Part shown: piece by piece, positions 1-6,228 of the stretch
Numbering within the stretch: the first letter of the stretch is position 1
Layout of the letters: every line of letters starts with the position of its first letter
Source of the DNA: an uncultured Oscillospiraceae bacterium
Lineage (GTDB): Bacteria > Bacillota > Clostridia > Oscillospirales > Oscillospiraceae
Length of the DNA stretch: 7,887 nucleotides
Assembly: GCA_910583885.1 (NCBI GenBank)
Contig: CAJUAC010000097.1
Span: 1 to 7,887 of the forward strand
Direction of reading: 5' to 3'
Notes under the pieces: generated by a model
Told to the model about the DNA's origin: nothing
Database searches by the model: none
The model's input: only the letters and a program-made list of their open reading frames with translations
Position numbers and translations under genes: made by a program

Positions 1-428
1 CAGCACTGGTTGACCTGCTTCAGGTAATTCTGGCTCATCGTCACATACGGGCTCGTTATGGCCGCGCCAGTGGTCGGGTGCTTCGCAAGGAACCCGTATT
101 CCGAAATGCAGGTCTCGCACTGCACCCATCTGGACACCGACATCGCATATTGTTCAATGAGCTGGGGGTTGACAAGCTGCCCACACCCACGCTCCTCCAG
201 CCATGCGTATGTGCTCCTGAACACATCCTCCGCGCAAAGGTCTATGCCGCTCTTCTGGGCGGCCTTCAGGAAGTCCTTCACCGGCGGGACATCCACGCCC
301 TCCATGTCGGCAGGGGCCGGAAGGGCAGGAATCTCCGCCGTGCCCTGAACCACCTTGTCAGCCAGCGCTTTCGGCTTCCGCCCCGCCCCGACCCTGAGCC
401 CGCCCCTTGCAGTCCCGTCTTTCGCCAT
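1..428 (-). CDS. terS: Phage terminase small subunit, P27 family (3' end cut off by window edge)
   Basis: The small terminase subunit recognises phage DNA and hands it to the large ATPase/nuclease subunit for packaging into proheads. The visible 142 residues start MAKDGTARGG and have a basic Gly-Arg-rich N-terminus (about residues 9-20, GAGRKPK), then a Pro/Ala linker. A helical region follows (about 50-140) with the pattern typical of Clostridia P27-type subunits: KDFLKAA, an Asp-x-x-x-Phe helix, a CETC pair near 104-107, and a SPYVTMSQNYLKQ stretch near the end. The start at 428 is set by GAGGTGA seven bases upstream (436-442). The family is usually about 150-170 residues, so only the last few codons should be missing. 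The HNH gene upstream fits a packaging module, and the large subunit is expected just beyond the edge. Family assignment is from recalled similarity. Confidence 0.85.
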   Translation of the reverse strand, partial: MAKDGTARGGLRVGAGRKPKALADKVVQGTAEIPALPAPADMEGVDVPPVKDFLKAAQKSGIDLCAEDVFRSTYAWLEERGCGQLVNPQLIEQYAMSVSRWVQCETCISEYGFLAKHPTTGAAITSPYVTMSQNYLKQVNQC

Positions 429-542
429 TTTTGCTTCACCTCACTCCCGCAGGGGGATAATACCCCCTTTGATTTCTGCTTTTTGTGCGTGTGACCCCCG
501 CCCCGTTCCCCAGGGGAGGGGCCATGGAGATTTCCATCCCCC
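429..542. other. Structured GC-rich gap between HNH and terS (possible cos region)
   Basis: This 114-bp non-coding gap holds three dyad elements: ATGGA-gatt-TCCAT (524-537), a CCCC-A-GGGG palindrome (508-516) within a C/G-rich run (493-520), and GGGGG-ataata-CCCCC (452-467). No open reading frame with a ribosome binding site is visible apart from the terS leader at its left end. In phages whose HNH protein lies next to the small terminase gene, the cohesive-end site commonly lies in this neighbourhood. Assigning cos here is inference from position and symmetry only. Confidence 0.35.
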
Positions 543-899
543 CTACCGGCCCCACCGGTCCCCGCGCTCCGCATGGATCCGCGAGTGACACGACTTGCAC
601 AGCGAGATCAGGTTCCCTCTGTCATGTGTGCCACCTTCACTCAGCGGTACCTTGTGGTGCACCTCCTCCACCGGCACGGCCACGCCTGCCGCCAGGCACT
701 GCTCACAGAACGGGTGCTGTGACGCATAGCTGTCACGTATCCTCTTCCACGCCCTGCCGTAACGCTTCTTCGCCTCCGGGCTCCTGCCGTACTTCTCATA
801 CCTGCTGTTCATCACCCTGGCATGTTCCTCACAGTACCTGCCCTCCGTCAGCTCCGGGCATCCCGGATACCCGCACGGGTGCTTCGGCTTCCTCGGCAT
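543..899 (-). CDS. HNH endonuclease, packaging-associated
   Basis: A 118-residue HNH nuclease of the kind found beside phage terminase genes. In HK97-like phages such proteins stimulate terminase cleavage at cos. The N-terminal segment has a possible zinc site (C9, C14, C23, H26) followed by a basic helix around RYGRAWKRIRD (47-57). The HNH domain shows C65-x2-C68, HH at 81-82 (catalytic His plus its partner), the GG-x-H-x4-N stretch with N96, and C101-x2-C104-H105-x3-H109, giving a Cys4 structural zinc and a beta-beta-alpha metal fold. All expected residues are present, so it should be active. The start at 899 has a perfect AAGGAGGT seven bases upstream (907-914). The frame stays open further upstream, but that part encodes hairpins and is probably untranslated. 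The gene lies between the late-regulator candidate and terS. Confidence 0.9.
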   Translation of the reverse strand: MPRKPKHPCGYPGCPELTEGRYCEEHARVMNSRYEKYGRSPEAKKRYGRAWKRIRDSYASQHPFCEQCLAAGVAVPVEEVHHKVPLSEGGTHDRGNLISLCKSCHSRIHAERGDRWGR

Positions 900-909
900 C
901 TGCCCCACC

Positions 910-958
910 TCCTTCCAGACAGAAGGAAAGCCCGGCAGGACCTTCTCCTGTCGGGCTT
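910..958 (-). promoter_or_regulatory. Two abutting hairpins in front of the HNH ribosome binding site
   Basis: The outer hairpin pairs 928-940 with 946-958: a 13-bp GC-rich stem with one G-T mismatch or G-U pair and a 5-nt loop. The second pairs 910-915 with 922-927, a 6-bp stem with a 6-nt loop. It directly adjoins the first and includes most of the HNH Shine-Dalgarno sequence (907-914). In the direction of transcription the large stem is followed by TTTCCTTCT, a weak U-tract. On the plus strand it is followed after a few bases by TTTTT (964-968). It could therefore be a terminator or attenuator after the regulator gene, or a translation-control element for HNH. The structure is visible and the role is inferred. 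Confidence 0.5.
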
Positions 959-1000
959 CCCCGTTTTTCATTTTCGCCACCTTAACATTACCACACATGC

Positions 1001-1030
1001 CCCTTTGACATCTAGCGACATCCAGTGACA
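1001..1030 (-). repeat. Three tandem 10-bp direct repeats, possible regulator-binding site
   Basis: Read on the minus strand the units are TGTCACTGGA, TGTCGCTAGA and TGTCAAAGGG, spaced exactly 10 bp, about one helical turn. The first two match at 8 of 10 bases, and the third keeps TGTC. The array covers the last codons and the stop of the DUF1492-type regulator gene and lies about 100 bp ahead of the HNH start. The spacing puts the TGTC cores on the same face of the helix, as expected for a multi-subunit or activator-bound site. A late promoter with this array as its upstream element is inferred. No good -10/-35 pair is clear. Confidence 0.45.
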
Positions 1031-1482
1031 ACTTCAGGAACCTTGATCTCCAGCAGCGCCCTGTCATGGATCCGGTACAGGTGCCTCACGTTATAGCCCA
1101 TGTCCACGGCGATCTGCCCCCAGGTATGGAAGTTCAGGTACCGCTTCTCCAGAAGCGTCTGGAGCTCCGGATCCTCCACCTGCCGGATTACCGCCATGAT
1201 CTCCGCCTTCAGCCGCACCATCCTCTCAATGTCCGCATTGACCTCCGCCTGCAGGTCAACAATCCTTTCCACGGCATTGGCCATGGAGGAAACCGCCCTG
1301 TCCGGGTTCCGGGGCATCCCGCTGATGGCGCACCCGGCTTTCCTCGCTAGGTCGTTCAGGGACTCCACCTGCTCGATCTTGCTGTTTATCCTCTGGTCCA
1401 GGTAATATGCCTGGGACAGGTATTCCCTTGCCGTCATCCCCGCATCCTTCTTTCCCGTACCCTTCTGCCCTTCCCTATCCAT
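1012..1482 (-). CDS. DUF1492 / ArpU-like phage transcriptional regulator
   Basis: A 156-residue protein with a long helical, coiled-coil-like middle (about 16-105, starting MTAREYLSQAYYLDQRINSKIEQ, a typical DUF1492 opening). A C-terminal helix-turn-helix (about 110-146, LLEKRYLNFHTWGQIAVDMGY followed by HLYRIHDRAL) resembles sigma factor region 4. Such proteins lie at the end of early or replication modules of Firmicutes phages, just before HNH and terminase genes, and are thought to control late transcription. The start at 1482 has GGAGGT eight bases upstream (1491-1496) and overlaps the helicase gene end by 8 bp. An alternative start at 1437 gives 141 residues and matches where homologues commonly begin, with a weaker AAGGA site. 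The last codons lie inside a 10-bp repeat array, a candidate for its own target. Confidence 0.8.
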   Translation of the reverse strand: MDREGQKGTGKKDAGMTAREYLSQAYYLDQRINSKIEQVESLNDLARKAGCAISGMPRNPDRAVSSMANAVERIVDLQAEVNADIERMVRLKAEIMAVIRQVEDPELQTLLEKRYLNFHTWGQIAVDMGYNVRHLYRIHDRALLEIKVPEVVTGCR

Positions 1483-2852
1483 ATGCCCCCACCTCCGCTT
1501 TCACTGCATCGATCAGTGCGGCCTGCGTGCCGTCCTTCTCGGACAGCGCCTTCATGATCCGCCCGTCAATGGTACCCTCCGTGATGATGTGCTGCACCAC
1601 CACCGTCTCCGACTGCTGCCCCTGCCGCCACAGCCTCGCCACCGTCTGCTGGTATAATTCCAGCGACCAGGTAAGGCCGAACCACACAAGGGTGGAACCA
1701 CCCGCCTGCAGGTTCAGACCGTGCCCGGCAGATGCCGGATGGATCAGCGCCACCGGCACCTCCCCCGCATTCCACTTCCGGATGCTGGCATCCGTGTCCA
1801 GCCTGGCATATGGGATTTTCAGCTCCTGCAGCCGCCCCATGATACGCTCCAGGTCATGCCGGAACCAGTATGCCACAAGGACCGGTTTGCCATTTGCCGC
1901 CTCGATGATGTCCTCCAGCGCATCCAGCTTCCTCCCATGGACGGCAACGGTCTCCCCCGCATCTGTATATATGGCCCCGTTCGCCATCTGCGACAGCTTC
2001 CCGGAGAGGGATGCGGCATTGGCGGCCGTGATGTCGCCATCCGGAAGCTGCAGGACAAGGTCTTTTTTCAGTTCCTCATACCTTTCCTGCTCTGTTCCAG
2101 AGAGGTACACAGTGTACCTGGAATCTACAAGCTCCGGCATCCGCAGATGGTCGGTGGACTTCATGGAGATGGTGATGTCGGAAATCTTACTGTAAATCTG
2201 CCCCTCCGCGCCTGGCAGCGGCTTATAGGAAAATACCACCTGCCCGTTCTGCTTATCCGGCCTGAAATAGGCTGCCCGGTACTGCCCGATGAACCGCCCC
2301 AGCCGCTCCCCCATGTCCAACAGCCGGAACTCCGCCCACAGGTCCATCAGCCCGTTGCTGGAAGGCGTGCCGGTCAGCCCCACGATGCGCTCCACCTTCG
2401 GCCGCACCTTCATCAGCGCCTTAAACCGCTTCGCCTGGTGGTTCTTGAAGGACGACAGTTCATCCACCACAACCATGTCAAAATCAAAGGGGATGCCGCT
2501 CTCACAAATGAGCCACTGCACATTTTCCCGGTTGATCAGGTAGATGTCCGCCTGCCGCCTTAACGCTGCCAGCCTCTCCGCAGCCGTGCCCACCGCCACG
2601 CTGTACCTCATCCCCTCCAGATGATCCCACTTCTCAATCTCCGCCGGCCAGCTGAACGATGCCACCCTGATGGGCGCCACCACAAGCACCTTGCGGACCT
2701 CAAAACTGTCAAACATCAAATCGTTTATTGCCGTCAGCGTGATTCCTGTCTTGCCCTTAACCCAAGCCCATATCCAACAGGACTGCCGCTATCGGATTAT
2801 TCTTGATATATTCGATTGCATATTTCTGGTAGCTGTGTGGTACGAACTTCAT
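1475..2852 (-). pseudogene. SNF2-type phage helicase interrupted in motif I
   Basis: A superfamily 2 SNF2-like ATPase common in Firmicutes phage replication modules, probably acting in recombination or remodelling. The start at 2852 overlaps the nuclease gene stop (TGATG), with GGGGGT eight bases upstream. Reading begins MKFVPHSYQKYAIEYIKNN, reaches DMGLG and then hits TAA at 2757-2759. The expected Lys-Thr-Gly of motif I follows in another frame after a net 7-nt insertion (region 2753-2766, GGGTTAA before GGGCAAG). The rest is intact: VLVVAPIRVA (motif Ia), DELSS near 2464 (motif II), GLTGTPSSNG near 2380 (motif III), HPASAGHGLNLQ (motif V) and QQTVARLWRQGQ at 1616-1651 (motif VI). No ribosome binding site precedes the downstream fragment, so a full active ATPase is unlikely. 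Rare frameshifting or a sequence error remain possible. Confidence 0.85.
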
Positions 2853-3136
2853 CAGGCATCACCCCCAATCTCTGAAATGATTTTTTCTATCTGCGACTCT
2901 TCATCCAGCACATACACCTTGAACCCCAGCCGCCGCAGGAGCCTGTGCCGTTCCAGCTGCAGGGGGCGTGGCTTCCTGCCGGGAGCCTTCACCTCCACAA
3001 ACGCCATCCTCCCGCCTGGGAGAAGCGCCAGCCTGTCAGGCACCCCGTCAAAACCGGGCGATGTGAACTTTACTGCCAGTCCCCCGGCATCCCTCACGGC
3101 CGCCCTGAATTTCTGTTCTATGGTCTTCTCCCTCAT
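2852..3136 (-). CDS. VRR-NUC domain nuclease
   Basis: A 94-residue stand-alone VRR-NUC protein, a PD-(D/E)xK-fold nuclease, often paired with an SNF2 helicase in phage replication modules and thought to cut branched DNA. Visible motifs are an N-terminal Glu (E7) in KTIEQKFRAAV, GVPD at 31-34 with catalytic D34, the core strand ending FVEVK with E48 and K50, and Q60 in the following helix. This is the usual E-PD-ExK-Q set, and the length is normal for phage versions (about 90-100 residues). The start at 3136 overlaps the previous gene's stop by 4 bp (ATGA), with AGGAG six bases upstream (3143-3147). Its stop overlaps the helicase start by one base, so nuclease and helicase were translationally coupled. 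Confidence 0.9.
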   Translation of the reverse strand: MREKTIEQKFRAAVRDAGGLAVKFTSPGFDGVPDRLALLPGGRMAFVEVKAPGRKPRPLQLERHRLLRRLGFKVYVLDEESQIEKIISEIGGDA

Positions 3137-3405
3137 ACACCGCTCCTGTCTGCCGGCATCGAATAAACCTTTCTGCCTGCCGCAATCTGCCCATAAATTT
3201 CTTCCAGAACCTCCTGCGCCGTCTCCAGTTCCTTATAGCTGCCGGCCTTCCGCATAGCGGCTCTGAACTTTGTAAAGCCAGGCAGTTCTACATAATCTTT
3301 GGCTGCCACTACTTGATACCCCTCTCCGTCTTCCTGGCTTATGGCAATCCCGTCATAGCTCTCTGTATTGAGAATTGATTTCCCATTCTGTGCTTTTATC
3401 CACAT
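3133..3405 (-). CDS. Small unrecognised protein (MWIK type)
   Basis: A 90-residue protein starting MWIKAQNGKSILNTE. It resembles, from memory, a widespread group of small Firmicutes and mobile-element proteins opening MWIK-x-QN and ending in a helix of the AxEVLEEI type followed by YxMP (here residues about 60-84). No catalytic motif, signal peptide or membrane segment is seen, so no function is assigned. The start at 3405 is fixed by a perfect AAGGAGGT seven bases upstream (3413-3420). The frame stays open to 3540, but that stretch reads through a hairpin and has no good start signal. The gene is AT-richer than its neighbours and has the only long upstream gap in this part of the cluster, which suggests separate control or a later insertion. 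Confidence 0.75.
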   Translation of the reverse strand: MWIKAQNGKSILNTESYDGIAISQEDGEGYQVVAAKDYVELPGFTKFRAAMRKAGSYKELETAQEVLEEIYGQIAAGRKVYSMPADRSGV

Positions 3406-3412
3406 AACATCT

Positions 3413-3420
3413 ACCTCCTT
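3413..3420 (-). promoter_or_regulatory. Strong ribosome binding site for the MWIK-type protein
   Basis: AAGGAGGT with a 7-nt spacer to the ATG at 3405. It decides the start against the longer open frame reaching back to 3540. Confidence 0.8.
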
Positions 3421-3486
3421 TTCCACTGCCTCCGTGACGCTCTCGACACTCGTACCATAAAACTCCCTATATAAGGTTTTACAGCT

Positions 3487-3511
3487 AAAAAACTGCCCTA
3501 AAGGGGGTTTT
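3487..3511 (-). terminator. Possible weak terminator after the primase gene
   Basis: On the minus strand an imperfect hairpin, AAAAC...GTTTT around CCC-TTTA-GGG with an asymmetric bulge, runs into six T residues about 25 bp after the primase stop. The stem is short and A/T pairs form its base, so termination would be partial at best. It may act as an attenuator between the primase and the downstream small genes. Confidence 0.35.
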
Positions 3512-3536
3512 ATACCAAGAATGTCACGACCGTCAC
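3509..3536 (-). promoter_or_regulatory. Weak promoter candidate at the end of the primase gene
   Basis: GTGACG (3531-3536, 4 of 6 to TTGACA), a 16-bp spacer and TATAAA (3509-3514, 5 of 6 to TATAAT). It overlaps the primase stop codon and lies in the only intergenic gap of the middle cluster. A hairpin directly follows it, so it could drive the MWIK gene, nuclease and helicase only if that hairpin is leaky. The match is modest. Confidence 0.25.
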
Positions 3537-5800
3537 ACATTCAGGAAATCCTCCGTCCTTTCCGCAAGGCAGAGACCCAGCACAAAGCGCCCGTCACGCC
3601 TCTTCTCGCGCCGGAACCCCCGCTGTACCACCGCATTATAAAATTCCGTCGTGCTCCTCACAAAATCCCCCACCCTCGCGCAGTAGGAACGGTACGCCCT
3701 GTAAAACTCCCCTGACTTCTCTTCCATCCCGTCCCCGACCTCGCAGCAGTCCTCAATGAAATGCGACAGCCAGTCGTTATCCTGCCTGTATTTTGCAATG
3801 GCATCCTCCACGCACTTTGGCAGCGGTATCCTGAAACTGTTCCCTATGGCTTTCCTTGCGCCCTCAATGATCCACGCCATGACGGAAGGCGCGGCATTCT
3901 CCACCAGGTAGTCCGCATAATTCTTCCGGTCGCCCCTCCCGGTGATCTTCGCATTGAAGGGGATCACGACTAGCCGCCTCCAGATGCCGGAATCCATCGC
4001 CCCCACCTTCGGCAGATGGTTGGTATAGAGCACCAGCGTATGGCTCGGCGTGAAAGAAAACGGGTCCTTATACTTCTTCTCCGCAAAAATCTCATCCGTG
4101 GAGCACAGCTGCTTGATGATGGACGTGTTCAGGCGCACGCCCTCCTCCAGCTCGGACGCGATCAGCAGCCTCTTCCCCTTCGCCTCCGCAAGCTCCGGCT
4201 TCACGTTCCTCTTGCACCCCACCGTCAGCGCATCCGCGGACATGTTCCCGCTGTAGGTCCCAAGCACGCGGGCAACCGTGTTCCAGAAGGTGGACTTGCC
4301 GTTGCTGCCCTCCCCATAGGCAATGATCAGCGCCTCCATATAGACGCGCCCTACCGCCGCCATGCCCACGATCTGCTGCACATACTCCACCAGCTCTGCA
4401 TCCCCGCAGAAAATGGTCTCCAAAGCATCCAGCCACAGATCCTCCCCCTCGTCCCCGGGAGAGGCCGCCGTGATCTTCGTGATATAATCCTCCGGGCTGT
4501 GGTCCCGCTTCCCCTCCAGCCCCTCCGGCAGGTAATACGTCCCCTCCGGCGTATTCAGCAGAAAGCCGTCTTTATCCAGGTCGGACACGTTGATCTCCAG
4601 CATCGGCTTCGCCGCCTGCAGCGCCGAGACCACATACTTCATGTCCCGCCGCTTCATCACGAACGCCTTATATGCCTGGGCGGACAGGAACGCAAGGTAG
4701 GCGTCCATCTGCCCGCCGCCGATCTTCTTCTCCAGCGACTTCCCGCCCGAAGCAATGTCATCCTCCGCAACGCCCGCGTCCACCAGCGCCTGCCGTGTGC
4801 GGACAATCTCGTCCTTCGCATCCGCAAGCTGCAGGTCAAGGAACTCCTCCGCCGCGCCCACCGCCTGCTGCTTCGACTCCACCCAATACTGCCCGCAGAA
4901 CCGCAGGTAGTCCGTGGCCGCCGTGTACCGCAGCTCCACCCCGTACTCCCTGGTCAGCACCTTCGCCTGCCCGATGTCGGAATAATCCTCCGGCTTCAGG
5001 GACTCCCGCCCGAACTCGTCATTGTACGCATCCGGGGCCACATACCCCTCCTGCCCCTGCACCTTCTCCGCGAACCTGCAGGCGCTCTGCCAGATCACGG
5101 CAAGCTCCGCGTCCTCCAAAGGCGGGCTGCACTTCGCCGCCTCCTCAAGAAAAATCTCATGCGCCCTGTCCGTCACGCCGTACCGCTTCACCACGCGCCC
5201 CGCAAAATGCGACATGGTGGCGTTCCTCTGCCCCTGGGGTATCTCCCGCCCCATACCGCCGCAGTCCCCGCCCCAGGGCTTCACGATGCAGTCAATGGTG
5301 ACCTCCCCCTCATGCCACAGGACGGACTCCGCCGGGTGCCCGAAGATGAACCGTGCGGAATCCAGTGCCCTGGCGTCAAAGAACGGGAATTTCTGCTGTA
5401 TGGCTTTTTTCAGCGCCGCGCAAGCCTCCCCGTCCGTGACCGGGTCATGGGGGAAATACACATGGAACCGCGGCCTTGCGGACTTCCCCTCCTTCGGCTT
5501 CATGTTGTTCCGGCTCGGCACCACGGCAAACGCCACATCCTCCCCGATCCTCCCATCCAGGTCCTCCGGACAGACCCACTCCCCCGGGTCATCGGAATGG
5601 GAATTGTCACAGTCCATCACGTCCACGTCGCAGGAAAGGAAATTGTCCCCTCCCCTGCGGCAGCCCTTGAACTCCGCGCACACATGGTCAAACGCCATGA
5701 CCTCCATGCAGTCGTCCTCATTGTCCACAACCCGCCTGTTCGGGTACAGGCTGTTCTTCGCGTTCCCCCTGCAGTTCGCCGCATAAAACGTCATCCTCAT
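3533..5800 (-). CDS. Replicative primase-helicase: AEP primase domain fused to SF3 (D5-like) helicase
   Basis: A 755-residue protein expected to lay primers and unwind DNA at the phage fork. Residues about 1-180 form an archaeo-eukaryotic primase domain: the metal-binding DVD (58-60), the RFHVYFP strand with H113 (motif II sxH type), and D147 in RALDSARFIFG (motif III). A PriCT-like segment follows (about 195-247, PPLEDAELAVIWQSA). After a linker and D5-N-like region come the SF3 helicase motifs: Walker A GEGSNGKST (496-504), Walker B KRLLIASELEE (544-554), and motif C LVLYTNHLPK with the sensor Asn at about 594. The C-terminal 100 residues look like a winged-helix DNA-binding part. All motifs are intact. 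The start at 5800 overlaps the previous stop by 4 bp (ATGA), with AGGAGGT nine bases upstream (5810-5816). A GTG at 5809 is too close to that site, and an ATG at 5794 is a minor alternative. Confidence 0.93.
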   Translation of the reverse strand: MRMTFYAANCRGNAKNSLYPNRRVVDNEDDCMEVMAFDHVCAEFKGCRRGGDNFLSCDVDVMDCDNSHSDDPGEWVCPEDLDGRIGEDVAFAVVPSRNNMKPKEGKSARPRFHVYFPHDPVTDGEACAALKKAIQQKFPFFDARALDSARFIFGHPAESVLWHEGEVTIDCIVKPWGGDCGGMGREIPQGQRNATMSHFAGRVVKRYGVTDRAHEIFLEEAAKCSPPLEDAELAVIWQSACRFAEKVQGQEGYVAPDAYNDEFGRESLKPEDYSDIGQAKVLTREYGVELRYTAATDYLRFCGQYWVESKQQAVGAAEEFLDLQLADAKDEIVRTRQALVDAGVAEDDIASGGKSLEKKIGGGQMDAYLAFLSAQAYKAFVMKRRDMKYVVSALQAAKPMLEINVSDLDKDGFLLNTPEGTYYLPEGLEGKRDHSPEDYITKITAASPGDEGEDLWLDALETIFCGDAELVEYVQQIVGMAAVGRVYMEALIIAYGEGSNGKSTFWNTVARVLGTYSGNMSADALTVGCKRNVKPELAEAKGKRLLIASELEEGVRLNTSIIKQLCSTDEIFAEKKYKDPFSFTPSHTLVLYTNHLPKVGAMDSGIWRRLVVIPFNAKITGRGDRKNYADYLVENAAPSVMAWIIEGARKAIGNSFRIPLPKCVEDAIAKYRQDNDWLSHFIEDCCEVGDGMEEKSGEFYRAYRSYCARVGDFVRSTTEFYNAVVQRGFRREKRRDGRFVLGLCLAERTEDFLNV

Positions 5801-6228
5801 CCCCTGCACACCTCCTCACATTCCTCCGTGAAATAACGTATGGGCATATCCCGCTTCTCCGCCCTCTCGATCTCTGCCGCCATCCCCGTGGATACAGTGC
5901 CGCCGAACACCCACAGCTGGTCACACTTCCCCAGGAGCACCAGCCCCGCATATATGCCGACGGCACGCTCCGCAGGCTTCCCGTCATCCAGGAACTGCGG
6001 ATAAAGCAGGTGGGGCGCCACCGGGATCGCGCCGCTGCCCACCGCAAACCGGCTGTACCTCCTGGCTTTCCGCGCGTTCCCCTCCATATCCCCGGCAAAA
6101 GGGGAACATATATAGACCAGCGGCCGGTATGCCCGCTTCCCCGCCATCTCCTCCCTCCTGATGCCTTTTAATGCCTCATAAGTCGTAGGGTCATGATACC
6201 CCTCGCTGTTATACTTTCCGATGCCCAT
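5797..6228 (-). CDS. DUF4406/DUF7768-like protein, nucleoside 2-deoxyribosyltransferase fold
   Basis: A 143-residue protein. After an N-terminal segment (about 1-34) comes a Rossmann-like domain: LVYICSPFAGD (37-47) with a following Asn (N51) and Ala/Arg-rich helix, PVAPHLLYPQFLDD (69-82), CDQLWVFGG (102-110), and STGMAAEIERA (113-123). This layout matches the DUF4406/DUF7768 group, related to nucleoside 2-deoxyribosyltransferases, and E119 is at the position of their catalytic Glu. A nucleotide-related role in phage DNA metabolism is therefore plausible, but the substrate is unknown. The start at 6228 is set by GGAGGT seven bases upstream (6236-6241). It overlaps the preceding small gene by 20 bp and the primase start by 4 bp, which implies coupled translation. 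Confidence 0.8.
   Translation of the reverse strand: MGIGKYNSEGYHDPTTYEALKGIRREEMAGKRAYRPLVYICSPFAGDMEGNARKARRYSRFAVGSGAIPVAPHLLYPQFLDDGKPAERAVGIYAGLVLLGKCDQLWVFGGTVSTGMAAEIERAEKRDMPIRYFTEECEEVCRG

Noticed and set aside
58..588. Several overlapping plus- and minus-strand frames in the terS region
   Set aside because: The minus-strand frame from 428 has a good ribosome binding site and a recognisable P27-type protein. The others are compositional shadows.
1005..1033. Plus-strand promoter beginning with TTGACA at 1005-1010
   Set aside because: No -10-like hexamer is present 16-18 bp downstream, and no plus-strand gene follows. The TTGACA arises from the minus-strand TGTC repeats.
900..1067. 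N-terminal extension of the HNH protein to an ATG at 1067 or 971
   Set aside because: The extension reads through hairpins and the end of the regulator gene. The perfect AAGGAGGT seven bases before the ATG at 899 and the family's usual MPRKPK opening favour the short form. The 971 start has a weaker AAGGTGG site and remains a minor possibility.
1475..2719. Helicase starting at the TTG at 2719 as a natural short gene
   Set aside because: There is no ribosome binding site in front of it and it would lack motif I. The upstream in-register sequence clearly encodes the normal N-terminus up to DMGLG.
2757..2768. Programmed +1 frameshift at GGT-TAA in the helicase gene, like the release factor 2 gene
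   Set aside because: A +1 slip would restore the downstream frame but leave KG inserted before KT, disturbing motif I spacing. A glycine tRNA on GGT would not pair well with GTT, and no internal Shine-Dalgarno stimulator is evident.
4016..5836. A 606-codon open frame on the plus strand opposite the primase gene
   Set aside because: Its translation is Arg/Leu/His/Pro-rich low-complexity sequence with no recognisable domain. It is the reverse shadow of a gene with GC-rich third positions whose minus-strand product has complete primase and SF3 motifs.
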